A stretch of 64,000 nt of DNA from assembly GCA_021234155.1 (NCBI GenBank), contig JAJEKV010000002.1:36681107-36745106 (forward strand), read 5' to 3'. Position 1 is the first letter of the stretch, and every line of letters starts with the position of its first letter. Made by a program: the position numbers and the translations under genes. Origin of the DNA: Isoetes taiwanensis (taxonomy: Eukaryota; Streptophyta; Lycopodiopsida; Isoetales; Isoetaceae). Below are positions 28,991-40,552 of the stretch, piece after piece. Below the pieces are notes generated by a model. That model worked only from the letters and a program-made list of their open reading frames with translations, was not told the DNA's origin and did no database searches.

Positions 28991-30905
28991 CTGTGGAAAC
29001 AAGTCTAATGACGTAGCATTTGGACCTCCCCCGGCTGGTGCCTCGCTTCTGCCGCAGAACTGCAGAGGGAGCGGCAGCGGCCGGCCGCTATGGCGGCCGG
29101 TGCGGTGTTGAGCCACGTGGACCTGCATTAATTCTAGCCGCTACGGTATGCCCCGCATTGGAAAATGACAAGAGTAAAGAAAGAGAAAAACACAGGATTA
29201 ACATATGCAAGCATTAAATTCAATTAAAGTACAGCAGCAGAGTTAAAACTCACGGAATACAAGTATTCAATAGCTCGCTCAGATTGTTATAAGCAAAGAC
29301 GCAGAGCACGAACAACAATATCTCGTCCCATGTACCACTACCCATGTCCATTATTTGCTGAATTACCTGCTCCAAACCGGTTCCCGGCTCACGAGATTTG
29401 ATGCAGCGACCATACACATCCCTACAAACAAATGTTGTGATTGTCGGCCAATGTACCGTGATGCATACTATTAGCATGATAGCACAAAATATCATCCTTA
29501 ATGGAAAATATTTAGCTGTTATGATTGTTGTGCAAACTAATGAAACAATAAATCAATCCATAACATACGATGGTGGTGCAACCCCTGCTGCCGGTGTTGA
29601 TGTTGCTACAGTGCGCGCGCCGGTGTAGTTACAGGAGCAGTCTTTGGAGTCCCACGTGGAACCGAAAATGCCAAATACGTTGTTTAAATTATTTTCCAAA
29701 TAGAACAAAAGTATGTAGAATCCTTACGCCAAAGGAACATGTGTAGTCTATTTGGGGGCTTGGGCAGCACCGGCCGGTGTTGGTTCCAGTGCGACTGTCA
29801 TAAAAATATTTCAAATAACGTGTATAAACAACTCAAGGGCAGGCTTCTTAACCTTGCCATACTACAAACTTCAATCAAATTGTAATGCCATACTACAAAC
29901 TTCGAGCAAATCATTAACACAAAAACGATGCCCTAACACGAGTCAACACTCAGCAATACAAAACAAACGCACGGAATAAGGGCTTACGGCTTGCCCTTAT
30001 GTCGGGCTTGCCTTGCTCTAGGAAACAAATGCAGGAGATTATATGTTAGGATTTCCAAAATGGTACCTGGGATAAGAATATAGGATGTAATAACTTACTT
30101 TTGTAAGCATAACCACAAGGAATCCATTCTCCGACACGTTATTAGTTTCTAAAGTCGTTTCATCCTTGAGAACTTTTCCTTGATGAATCAGTAGCTGTTG
30201 AGCACAAGGGAAGACCTCTTTTCCCTATGTAGTTTCTATCTTTTTCTTGACATCAATTACCTGAAAATACACGTGAGCACATGTTACAACAGAGTGCAAA
30301 TTGGAAAACATAGTTCAAAGCAGTACTTCATACTACTCGGGCAGTACAAATTATGGTACAAAAAAGCCCAAATATTTGCTTATCCTCACCTGCATGTGAG
30401 CTTCAAAATGTTTGAAAAAAAAGTAGTTCCTATTTTCTAATTTCAAAATCCCTTAATGCCACACCTAATGCTAGGCACGTAAATAACTTGGTTGAACAAC
30501 TTGTCCTTTCAACCAACAAGCGAGGAAGGCTCAAAGATCTGCTATCAACTATAGTACAAAAAATCTCAAGCCAATTTTTCATGCCAATTCAAGGCCTCAT
30601 CAAAAGGCAATTAGGTCGCCGATGGCGAAGAACTTAAAAAGAGCCAAGGCAGAGGCAAAAACGAAAAACAAAGAAAAAAACAGATCCAAAGAGAAACTAC
30701 TATGTTCTGGCAAGGGAAAGACCCAAGTGGAAAAGGGCAAGCGAATGATACAAGAAGGAAAACAGGGAAAGGTACCCAAAAGCCGGAAGAAGAAAATGAA
30801 TGAAATGGAATAAAAACAAGAGCAAGGAAAGGGAGGTACCTGGTCAGAAGGGTTTACATCCAGATCAAAGAACTTGCCCTTAAGGGTCTTGACAGAAATC
30901 TTCAT
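28991..30905 (-). pseudogene. RAD23: RAD23 (UBL-UBA proteasome shuttle) pseudogene, 3'-truncated, introns retained
   Basis: RAD23 proteins carry ubiquitylated clients to the proteasome and stabilise XPC. Exon 1 (30905-30840) encodes MKISVKTLKGKFFDLDVNPS and ends at a GT donor. Exon 2 (30260-30099) completes the ubiquitin-like domain ([35 protein letters not shown]) between good AG and GTAAGT sites but has a TAG where CAG is expected. A 10-codon exon (30017-29988) has TAA in place of CAA. Linker pieces lie near 29800-29725 and 29660-29555 (TVATSTPAAGVAPPSY, frameshifted). The UBA1 exon (29421-29254) reads DVYG, GLEQVIQQIMDMG, then loses frame. A further exon (29122-28991) ends GGPNATSLDLFPQ. 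The XPC-binding and UBA2 parts are absent. Multiple stops and frameshifts plus truncation make it a non-processed pseudogene. Confidence 0.88.
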
Positions 30906-31569
30906 GGTGATGCCGGGGCGCCGCGAGGTGTATAGCCGCTTGCAAGTGGAACGCCGGAGTGGGGCAGAAAGAAAAGGGATCGGAAGAAGCAGAAAAAAAA
31001 GGGATCGGAAGAAGCAGAGAGAGAGAAACTGTGATTTAACAATGTCGTCTGACCCCCTCTTTTTTGCTTTTCTTTTCCAAAAAAATGCACCCTAAACCAT
31101 CAGCAAAATGGAAATACGGAACTCTCAATGCCACTTTATTTACCAAGTATTGGTTGTCGTATGAGAGACCAGGTCAATATGTATGGTACTGAGTTGGTCT
31201 CCACCTTGGTTGGGGAAATTCCCCCGAATTCTTGTAACCTACTATGTGGATTTAAAATTTCACAACCAAACCTAGTGATGTTCTCGATACTTCTGGTAGG
31301 AATCGAGGGAAGTTATGTAGCTGGTAGGCTGGGTTAGATCCAGTAGAAAACTTGATGATTATGTTCAAAAAGAATGTTGACCCAAAGTCTTCATGCCAGT
31401 CATGGACGTACGCTAATATGTACAAGAAATTTATCGTGGCAACCAAAGCCGTCGCGAACATTTCTCTCTCCCCCAAAACCAATATTGAAGGACGAGCAAA
31501 TGCTTATATTTGAGAGAAGGATGAGCATGTTGGGTATTCAATCATAAGTTTATATGCATCTATCAAGCC
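30906..31569. other. Former 5' region of RAD23 and unassigned sequence
   Basis: Immediately upstream of the RAD23 start is a likely old 5' leader, with two direct copies of AAAGGGATCGGAAGAAGCAG (about 30976-31018). Beyond it I see no gene. Confidence 0.4.
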
Positions 31570-31900
31570 CAGACCGTTCGTGCGAGACTAGCTCTGCGAC
31601 CCAGGAGGTGTTGGACCCATATCCGGCCTACAATTAGTGATCGACTATAAGCCTAGCACACTATAGAAGCCCCAATAGCCGCGATCAGCAAGGCTCTACC
31701 CCCCCTTCACCAAGGTGCCCGTTATCTGGTGCTCAATCACAACATAACCTCCACAGCCAAGTGAGCTCTTGTGCACAGGCCGCATTTAATAGAATTTAAG
31801 GGATTCTAGCTAGAAGCATATCTACTACTAGATGGCCTTTAGATCTCTACCCCCGTTAATCCATACAACACAGGAAGAATAGAAAGAGAACGTCTACTAT
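31570..31900 (-). repeat. LTR fragment related to 22782-24375
   Basis: Shares with about 23470-23750 the order AGGAGGTGT.GGACCCAT, GACTATAAGCCTAGC.CACTAT, GGTGCT.A.TCACA.CATA. Same orientation as the minus-strand LTR block. It may be the remains of the 3' LTR of the chromovirus relic just to the right. Confidence 0.6.
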
Positions 31901-31974
31901 ACATACATCAATTCATCCATAACTTAATCAGAGCATAAAATAGAGACTAATCAAAACTTTATGGACCTTTATAT

Positions 31975-32075
31975 GCACGGGCAAATTCAACTTATAAGCC
32001 TGAGGGCCTATTCATTGGATGTTTTCAAAGGGGCCCCACCCATCGTGGTGCCAGTTTCTTATAATGGCCAATCTT
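31975..32075 (-). pseudogene. Old chromovirus relic, left part (integrase C-terminal domain)
   Basis: Minus-strand translation gives LAPRWVGP, then after a one-base shift a match to PQAYKLNLPVHIKVHK, equivalent to the GPF/Y module of the E2/E3 integrase. The sequence resumes at 38042 on the other side of a LINE insertion. It has stops and indels and is much more diverged than the array copies. Confidence 0.8.
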
Positions 32076-32224
32076 TTTTTTTTTTTGAAGAACTGTGTCA
32101 GCAATATATTAAAAGAATGGTAATGTTACAAAGCAAGTGAGGAGGAAGGAGAACTGCCCCAAAGAGACAGTGATACCTCGACACTCCACAACAACTGCAA
32201 CTCTACTGCTGTACAAACTGACCA

Positions 32225-33428
32225 TCACCATCTACCACACCCAAGAAGTCCCGCCAAATGGAAAACTTCCGCTCTACTAATCCCGGGAACACCAAAAAGC
32301 TTTGAAATAGCTTGTACCGAAGTCGAGGAATCGAGAGAGGTGCAGCAGTCTTGAATCCCCCGAAAGATCCACAACCGCCGCTTCCAAATCAACCACACCA
32401 ACCAAGCCACGCCGATGCAAGGCTTGCTGCGCGTCTGGCCGCCAAACACCGAGATACACATGAAGCGGCAATTGTTGGCTATTCAATCTCACCAAAAGCG
32501 AGCCACGACCCAATCCCGGCAACCCGCAAATGAGGGCATAAAACCGGACAATGCTCCACAGCCTCACGATGAAGGCCACAACAAGGGCAAAGAGGGCTCA
32601 CACCCGCCTAAACCCCGACTCACAAGGACATTCACTCGAGAGACAGCGGTGCACCACCGCCACATAAGCACCCGAACCTTTGGGAGAAGTGAGCTCCATG
32701 TCCACGCCCAAACCGAAGCCATCGAGAACCCGGAAGTCGCAGACCCACTTGCCCAAGGGGGCGTGAGTGTCATGAATAGCCAACACCCGGTAACAAGACC
32801 GCACAAAACAAGAAGATACAACATCCGGATGAACCTTCCAAACCTGCACCACCACATCACCACGAGGGACTATAGATATATGTAGCGGAATACTCCCCGC
32901 CACTTGTTCCCGAATAGCCCTTGGCCACCGTCCTTCAGCGGCGAGCTCGAAAAGAACTCCCACGAAGCTAGCCGACCATCCCAATACCAATCCTCCAAGG
33001 TGAGCCGCGACAGCTGCTCTCCAACGGCCCCTCAAGTCCGAGCATGCACAATGGCGACCAAGGGGCAAGTACGCAGGAGGTAGAGGAACCCACAAGAAAG
33101 GAGAAGAGTGGTGATAAACCGAGGCATAATCTAGCCGGAAGAGCACACGCACGTGATCCCAAGCCCGCAACACCCCCCGGAGAAAAGGGGACGATGTGGG
33201 AAAGGCCGGAGACCATACAACAGTGCCTGGGGCAACTCTACATGCACGCATCGACTTTCCAAATGCCACACAATGGCGAAGAGATTGCCACAATAGTGCC
33301 GCACTGTGAGAAGATGCTCCATCCCCGAGAATGCTCCAAATAAACTTAGAGACCAACACCTTACTATGCAATGCCAAATCCGTAATGGCCAAGCCCCCAT
33401 CCTCCCTGGGCGGAGACACTTCCACCAA
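32225..33428 (-). pseudogene. LINE ORF2 C-terminal region
   Basis: Continuation of ORF2 after reverse transcriptase, in two or three frames (276 residues at 32598-33428, then 32225-32580). The Trp-rich pattern (VEVSPPREDGGLAITDL; AWLVWLIWKRRLWIF) is typical of plant L1 ORF2 tails, including a zinc-ribbon-like Cys/His segment near 32570-32600. Confidence 0.75.
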
Positions 33429-34584
33429 GCCACTTTAACAACCGCCCCTTCATCATCCCCGCCCCACACAAAATTTCGAACAATCTTATCCAAAGCCTGT
33501 ATCTTACCCTCAGGAGCTAACATCGCAGATGCTGTATACACATGAGTGCTACAAAGTACTGACTTGGCAATAGTGATCCTACCTGCCATGGACAACTTGC
33601 TACCCTTCCACCAATTGAGGTGTTTCTGCAACCCCTGCAAAATCTCATCCCACACCCTCCCCATGGAAACATCCCCTCCAAAGGGAATACCCAACAGCTT
33701 AGTACACACATTACCTGGAAGCACCTTCCAAGGGAATAGAGCCAAACAAGGGGGAGGCGGAGTCAACTGGGCCCATAATGCAGAGCATTTACCCCAATTC
33801 AGAAGAATGCCTGAGGCCAAGGAGAAAGTATCCAGCAAACCCTTCACATTCCGCAAATTCCTCTCTTCTGCCACCAAGAAGAGAAAAGTGTCATCGGCGA
33901 ACTGGTTAATAATCTGTTGACTACCATCCTGCATCCGGCCCATCCACCACCCCTCCTCCACTGCAGCCAAAAACAATCGAGACAAAGCCCTCGCCACAAT
34001 CGTAAACAAAAATGGTGCCAAAGGGCACCCCGACGCACCCTCCGCCTAAGGAGAAAAGGCGGAGGGTTCACCCCGCACACCACCGTGGCCCGTGGCTGAC
34101 CTATGCACTTCATGATCGTCTCAGAAAAAGTGGACCACAGCCCAACGCTAACATCATGGCGGATAAGAACTCCCCACGGACACTATCATAAGCTTTGGCA
34201 AAGTCAAGCTTAAGATAGGCAATGCCTTGACTGTTCTCTGGCCCAATAAAGGCCCTCATAAGCTGCGGCAACATTAGTCAAAATGTTCCTCCCAGGAACA
34301 AACCCAGACTGCACCTTACTAATGGAAGAAGTCAACACCGGCTTCAACTTCTCGGCCAGGGCTTTCGCAATAATCTTGTACACAGAGGACAACAAGGATA
34401 TAGGCCTCCAATCATTAATAGTAGAAGGTCGCTTAACCTTAGGAATCAAGGAAATGCATGCGGTATTCAAGATCTTATCCATGTGAGAAGAAGACTGCAA
34501 AGAACTCAAGATACACCTGGTACAATGACTCAGACTCACCAGCCCACTCCCAATAAGTCTGAAAGAACTCCACAGGGATGCCAT
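33131..34584 (-). pseudogene. LINE ORF2 reverse transcriptase
   Basis: Two main pieces. 34584-34210 holds the N-terminal part (ACISLIPKVKRPSTINDWRPISLLSSVYKI in several motifs; LTSSISKVQSGFVPGRNI). 34021-33131 holds the palm with the catalytic FADDTFLF near residue 42 and the downstream GILLNWGKCSALW and LLGIPFGG motifs. A frame break near 34200 separates them. Copying by target-primed reverse transcription would be its role in an active element. Confidence 0.9.
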
Positions 34585-35036
34585 CCAGCCCAGGACATTT
34601 ATCCTTGGCCATGCACATACATGCCTCCGCTAAATCCTCTCGAGAGCTCATGCTCCAAGCTCTCACGTTGGTGAGGCAAAATAGATGGCTTAACCCCCCC
34701 CAAACAAGCTCCCCCTCCTGCTCATAGGGAAGAGTGCGCCGCGCAAAAACCCCGAAAATGAGCATGCACATACCGCTGCAACTCAGGCCGGGATCCTCCA
34801 AAGTCCGCCATCGAGCAAAGCAAGGGGCGCCATAGATGTTTTGATATCGCCACGCCTAGCCGCTCAAGAACACCGCGAACTTGTATCCCCCTCCTTCAAC
34901 CAGGTAAGGGCTGCCTTCCACACGCAGCGCCTCATGCACTTTAATCTGCTCCAAAAGCAACAATACGCCGCAACACCGCATTCTCCCTAATGCCATCGAA
35001 GGTCGCTACCGAATCTTCTCAACTCCTCGATAAAGA

Positions 35037-35961
35037 CTATGCAACTCCTGCGCAGCTCGCCGCACACACGCCTACCAAAGACCTTAGCAAAACGCTTAAC
35101 CCCGCCAACGCAAATACCATACCGCACATACCCTTCAGAGATGAAAAGGTATCAAGCCACAACTCCTGGCACTGGGCCGAGAAATCCGCATCAGCCAGGA
35201 GCCGGGTGTTCAAACGGAACACCGTCCGAGAAGGCCGAGAGGCAACCGCACCGACCGACAAAACCCGAGGGTAATGATCAGAAATGGAGGTAGACAGAAT
35301 GTTACTCCCACGCAAAGAGGGCACACCATCCAATGCGCATGGGGAAGCATAGCACCGGGTCATGCCTAGCATACCGCCCCCGCACTAATCTGCCTATTAC
35401 AATAGGTGAAAGACAAGTCCCTGTGGGACCTCAACCAAGGCCAAATCACGCAACAAACGAGACCACCGGGTCCCTCTCAAATCCCCTGCACAAACTGGTG
35501 TGCGGACCGGGCGATCTTCTACTCGCTCTACCATATTGAAATCCCCTAACAACAACCAAGCAACCTCGCAAACCCACCAAGGGCTCGCGAACTTATTCCT
35601 GACTGTGGCCCACAAAGCACCCCACCACAGAAGGCTGATTAGGGGCATAAACATTAACAATCCCCCACTCTTGCCCGCCTCCAACCACTTAATTATTGCC
35701 CACCGACCAAACCTCATGCTCAGCTGCAGAGTATGTGACCTGCACATCCATCTTCCAAGCAATAAGAGTACCCCCACTAGTCTCCCCGTAAGAAGAAGCA
35801 ATAAAGCCAAACTGCCTACCAACCATATTCATGAGCCTGGACATATCACCCCTGTGACACTTATGCTCCTGAATACAAACAATATCAGGACGCCTTATCT
35901 GCCCGAAGTGCCAAAGAAACACGGGCCCTCTTACTACTAGAGGACCGCACTTCCCCCACAT
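35037..35961 (-). pseudogene. LINE ORF2 endonuclease (EEP family)
   Basis: Three frames in succession. 35961-35689 has RRPDIVCIQEHKC (Glu active-site motif); 35822-35397 has WLLLGDFNMVE (the GDFN motif); 35372-35037 has STSISDHYPRVL (the SDH motif). Together these are the apurinic/apyrimidinic-type endonuclease that nicks target DNA. Frameshifts between the pieces disable it. Confidence 0.88.
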
Positions 35962-36116
35962 TCCAACCGAGGATCGACCTATTCATCCTGGAGGAGAAGT
36001 GTCCAGCCCCACATGCCTACCCACCGGCCATCAGCCCACTCCACCGAGTCGAAGATCTAGAGCCGGAGGATTAATCACAAAGAATGTGACCCACAGCCCG
36101 CTCTCGTGATATTCCA

Positions 36117-36206
36117 CTTCCAACACGTGTTGGAAGTCCCCCGTGCACCTCCACAAAGTCATGGGCCACAACTTCGTGATATTCCACTTCCAACACGTGT
36201 TGGAAG
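36117..36206. repeat. Perfect 20-bp palindrome, duplicated at 70-bp spacing, inside the LINE
   Basis: CTTCCAACACGTGTTGGAAG occurs at 36117-36136 and 36187-36206, each within a 70-bp tandem unit. It lies between ORF1 and ORF2 of the LINE. Confidence 0.85.
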
Positions 36207-36703
36207 TCCCCCAGGCACCTCCATAGAGTCATGGGCCACACTAGTCTCTACCTCCAACCGGGTTGCTCCAGCCACCTCATGCTCAAGACATACCGCCATC
36301 GGGACATCCCGGCCCAGGATCACCAGCCCCCCACAACCCCCTCTCCTCGATCTAGCCACAACCAAATCATCCGAGCCCCTCCCCGAGCCACCACGCCCCT
36401 AGCCCCGCCATCAAAGGGGCGGCCAAGCAAGCCTGCCCCTCGGCCCCCCCCACACCACCTCTCCCAACCACACCACCTCGTCCAACTCCACTCCATCGCA
36501 CCACGGAGTCCTCTCGCCTGTGACCTCGAACCGAGGAATCCCGGGCCCTGCAACAACACACCCGCAACCCCTATCACATCACAAGCACCAGCAGGACTAG
36601 CGGGATCATCAACGGGTCAAATGGTAGCACAATAGATGGAAACATCCGCCCGAATCTCGAGCCATTCAAAAGCTTCAATCGGAAAAGAAAATGCCGGGGA
36701 CCA

Positions 36704-37243
36704 CTACGCGACCGGAAGAGAAGTGGGCACAGCCGCAAAAGCGCAGAGCAACACGATCTTGGGGACACGCATAATAGAATGAGCCAAATATACACCCGTG
36801 CCATTGGCCATAGAAACCAAGAAATCAGGGCACCATCGGTCGGGGAGGAAGATCCTGAATCGAACCAACACGGATTTTAACCGCCAAAGAACCGGTGGAC
36901 ATTGGCCGGAGTATAATCTTCGATACAACACATATGAATCACCCAACGTATCCACCCCCCGACTAACCAATTGCCGCACAGAAGACTCAGCCTCAAACAT
37001 GATTAGGAAGAAATTATTTGGTAAGAATTTCAGAGACTGATACCTTGGCAAACCAATCCGCCTCAGATGTCCAGCAAGCCAAGAGCTAAACCTCCTCGTG
37101 TCCAATATGTAACCCGTGAAATAGCCCAACACTGCAAATGAAACTAGATTCTCAATGGTCTGAACATGCCTGGTATGATCAATATCTATCCATGGAGTCT
37201 CTGAAAGAGCTGCCTGCAAGTCAACAGAGTGATGATCCTCCAC
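36704..37243 (-). CDS. LINE ORF1 protein fragment (DUF4283-like RNA-binding region)
   Basis: 179 residues (AVLGYFTGYILDTRRFSSWL; YQSLKFLPNNFFLIMFEAES; LYSGQCPPVLWRLKSVLVRF) following the pattern of plant L1 ORF1 proteins, which have an N-terminal domain of the DUF4283 kind and usually a zinc knuckle. The knuckle is not visible here because the frame changes after the ORF. In related elements it coats the element RNA. Confidence 0.7.
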   Translation of the reverse strand: MEDHHSVDLQAALSETPWIDIDHTRHVQTIENLVSFAVLGYFTGYILDTRRFSSWLAGHLRRIGLPRYQSLKFLPNNFFLIMFEAESSVRQLVSRGVDTLGDSYVLYRRLYSGQCPPVLWRLKSVLVRFRIFLPDRWCPDFLVSMANGTGVYLAHSIMRVPKIVLLCAFAAVPTSLPVA

Positions 37244-38031
37244 AAACTTCAGAGCTTCTTGAACACGGGCGGTTCTACACTCGGAGCCTTGCGCTTAATC
37301 CATCTGAAAACCCCTACCGAAAGATGATGCGAGCAACAAGGTGTCATTGCTCCGCCAGGTAGGGCAAGACAGATTTGGGGCTGCCGCCCTGGCACCCTGA
37401 GAGGTATCCAGAGGCACCCGAGGAGACACATCAGCTACATGCACCCTAGAAGAGGGCGCATCACCAGCAAGTGATTCCTTCCCAAGCACAAAAGCGGAGG
37501 GCATCACGATCCGGTTTCAAAGGGGCATGCTTGATGGAATCAAGACCGAGTCTCAAAACACAATCTACTTGGGTCTCAAATTATATTGAGAGGAAGAGCA
37601 ATCCACATACCTCTCAACCGAAGGGGATTCCAAGAGCTCCCTCATCTCGCCACCAATTGCATGCCACTTCCTACACCCAGCCTCTTCATGCATGCTGAGA
37701 CCCACGCCCTTCCCCTTTACTGGAGGATTCTTTCTCCTCGCCATCTCCCTTGGCTTCAGCCCCAAGCCATGAGGCTCAATCGAGCCCCCATCAGCCTGTC
37801 TGGCAGGAGCCATGTCATCCGGACCAGTCCGGAAATCAGCTGTTTGCAGCAACAAATCACATGCAAAACAGCTGATGCTATACACCACTGGAAAGAGCTC
37901 AGAGCAAGCTTTCCAACGAGCCCAAGCACGCCAAAATCCGACACCAGATAAGAGAGATATCACCGATCAAAGTTTTGCCGTCAGAACCCTAGCTCCAGGC
38001 GCCAGCGCCCATCAGACACAACGGCCACAAC
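37244..38031 (-). other. LINE 5' region
   Basis: Upstream part of the LINE, including untranslated leader and possible N-terminal pieces of ORF1 in other frames. I cannot assign a product. Confidence 0.5.
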
Positions 38032-38041
38032 GGCCAATCTT

Positions 38042-38500
38042 GAGCTTAGCTTGCTTGACTTTAATCTTTAACCACACAGATTCATCCACTTGAAATTTGT
38101 GTGGCGTGCGATGCTTGTCTACAACACTCTTTTGTCTACTTCTGGCAGCCAATAAATAGCCACGGACTTCCTCCACCAAAGTCTGTAAGTAGGATTGTGT
38201 CTCATAAATAGAGATATTCTAGAAGACTCATGCTTGGTGCTAGTGTAGGCGAATTTCACCCAGTAGATATAGTCTGCCCATTGTGATTGCTTATTCCAGA
38301 CATAGTTACGCAGCATATCTTCAATAATTCTATTACTGCGCTCCATCTGGTCGTCTGTTTGAGGGTGCTATGTGGTACTCATGGCAATGGTTTGAATAGT
38401 GCCAAAGAAATCCTTCCAAAGAGCATTAACAAACTTAGAATTGTGATCTGAGATGATGGTGCATAGCCTGTTGTAGGGTTCCCATGGACGTTAAAACGAT
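38042..38500 (-). pseudogene. Old chromovirus relic, right part (integrase core)
   Basis: Minus-strand translation gives MERSNRIIEDMLRNYVWNKQ (38346 on), equivalent to [12 protein letters not shown] in E2, and the adjoining AKLKIG segment that joins the left part across the LINE. Diverged, with stops. It ends near the TATC microsatellite. Confidence 0.85.
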
Positions 38501-39423
38501 GTCTATCTATCTATCTATCTGTCTATCTGTCTATCTATCTATCTAAATAAGTATTAAGGATGTTAGCAAACAACCCCTAAAGCATTTTAATTGAGTTATT
38601 GTTCTTGGTGTAGAGGATGAGCATTGAATAAATAGAATAGAATATAAAAGATATAGCTAAATATTCTCTCACAACTCAAGGAGGGCTTAGTAGCAAGAAT
38701 GGCACATTTATGTCGAGAATTTTATGTCTTGAAGTTATGGGATTTTGGTCATAACATCTTACTGATCTCATTACGGGCTTGGATTTACCTGGTATGGCCA
38801 AGTATGTACTATTTTTTCTATGGTAAAGATTTTTACTTTCGTCAACTTAAATTAAATGATTATTCAATCTAAAATAATAAACCATCTACAAAACCTCTAA
38901 GAAATGACATGCTATATTTTTAACGTGTACAAGAATAAACAATTGACCAAAAAAGGGGCTTAAGGGGGGAGGCAAAAACAAAAAAAACCTACGTTATTGG
39001 TTTGCATGTTTCTTGTTATAATCTAAATCTAAAATAATAAACCAACTACAAAACCTCTATATTTTTAACGTCTACAATAATAAACAATTGACCAAAAAGG
39101 GGGGGACCGCTGGGGGGAGGGGGGCGCTTTTGACAAAAACAAAAAAGAAACCTATGTTATTGGTTTGCATGTTTACTTACCCTTGTATTAGGTCCCATTA
39201 GACAGTTCGGGTACTGTGGATGATAACGATCAATTCATTCAATGAAAAAATAAAATCATCCCAAGAATAATCCTATCCCTCGAAAACCATTACAATATGA
39301 CATTTTACTTCTTAATACATACTTAGACATGGGATATTAAATTTATATTGAAAAATCAAAAACCATGTTATAAACCTCTGTTAGTTAATGTAAGAAGTGT
39401 GTATGCAAAACTGCCATATAATT
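38501..39423. other. Microsatellite and duplicated AT-rich spacer
   Basis: A (TATC)n/(TGTC) microsatellite at about 38502-38545. An imperfect tandem duplication of about 155 bp follows: 38868-39015 and 39027-39175 share TCTAAAATAATAAACCA, ACAATTGACCAAAAA, a poly-G patch and GTTATTGGTTTGCATGTTT. No gene. Confidence 0.7.
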
Positions 39424-40475
39424 CTAAGAAACCATTGTTGTATGTTGGTCTTGCAAAGATGCAAAACAAATTACAAAAAGACTAAACAATGACAATTTAA
39501 GAATTACAAAAGAAGCCTTTGTATTTCCACATGCCTGTTGGTTGGAGTATGTGGGCTGCTCACAGCGAGGGCGGTGTGGTGTGCGAGATGGAGGAGGTGG
39601 TGGTGTCTGTCTGCCTGTTTGGCGACCTGTGGGCTGTGGGGCACGTGCGCTTGGCTGTCCCTGTGTTGCAGCCTCTGCTGCCTGGAGTCGGGAGCCTAGC
39701 TCCTGTTGGAATCTCTGCTGCTTGGCCAACTCATTTGTGCAGTGCCGCAGGTGTTCATGGACCTCAGCATGGAGGCCGCTGCCTTGCTGGGCAATGGTTG
39801 CTTTGAGCTCCTGAATCTCATGATCTTGTGTCTCAGCCCTACTCTGCAGGGTTCTTAGCTCTGCCTGGCTGGCTTCGACGATGGCTCGGACGTTTCGTAT
39901 CACGGTGGCATACCCCTCAGCTTCCGACTTGAGGCGGGAAATAGTTGCCACTGTATCTTGCTCAACACCCTGCTTGTCGCATGTCATAGTCTCCATGGTG
40001 GTGAGGAGGGAATCCACGCGAGCTCGCAAGTCGGCAAGGCCCTGCTTATCCTGTTGCCTCTCAAAGTGGGCCAAGCGAAGCCCGTCTTCTAACTGCTGCA
40101 TGCGGGTATCCATGTCTGTAACCCGTTGCCTTTCCGCTGCCAACTGTCTTTTTGAGCACATGGGATGCTGAGGACTGTATCTCTGCTGTTACTCTCGATC
40201 TGTTCCTCCAGCTTTTTCATGGCCCTCGTCTGCGCCTGTGTCGGGCTTGAGCAGCCTTCATCCATCTCCCGAGCCAATCTCGTAGATTGGGCCTTCGCCC
40301 GGGCTTCCCTCCTCATGGAAGAGGTTTCTCCCTTGTCTTTGTTATCTGAACGGGGCCGTTTTTTTAGGCCCTCCCCCGGGTTCTCAGGGGCCGGGTGGCC
40401 ATTTGGGCCGGGAGGAGGCTGAGGAATGTTTCCCTCTAAATGGGGGTCTGGGCAAGGGGCTACAGAAGCGGCCAT
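39424..40475 (-). pseudogene. Coiled-coil protein ORF, unrecognised, one frame break
   Basis: Two overlapping frames (40475-40089 and 40161-39424) that together make about 340 residues. The first has a Pro-rich N-terminus and a basic stretch (KKRPRSDNKDK), entering a helix (AMKKLEEQIES). The second continues a long heptad-rich coiled coil (RQLAAERQRVTDMDTRMQQL through QELGSRLQAAEAA) and ends with a Pro/Arg-rich tail. The shift lies at about 40150. No enzyme or zinc-finger motif. It may be a transposon structural ORF, given the surroundings, but that is inference. Confidence 0.5.
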
Positions 40476-40552
40476 GAAGTTGTATGGTATGGATGGGGGT
40501 TAAGGAGTTAAAGTGCTATGAAGAATTGAAAGATGTTTAAAAGCATAAACGA

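Larger units (their letters stand above)
32066..38041 (-). mobile_element. L1-type LINE, about 6 kb, with 10-bp target duplication
   Basis: Minus-strand non-LTR retrotransposon. The 3' end is a poly(A) (13 T on the plus strand, 32074-32086). The 10-bp sequence GGCCAATCTT occurs at 32066-32075 and again at 38032-38041, flanking the element as a target-site duplication inside a chromovirus integrase. It contains an ORF1 (36704-37243), an apurinic-type endonuclease, reverse transcriptase and a long C-terminal region, all interrupted by frame changes, so it is presumably inactive. The near-complete 5' end is notable since most LINEs are 5' truncated. Confidence 0.9.

Noticed and set aside
36159-36635. 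GC-rich ORFs within the LINE between ORF1 and ORF2
   Set aside because: Low-complexity Pro/Arg-rich frames on both strands; no homology and no consistent frame with ORF1 or ORF2.
38868-39175. CRISPR-like or satellite array
   Set aside because: Only two imperfect copies of about 155 bp; a simple tandem duplication.
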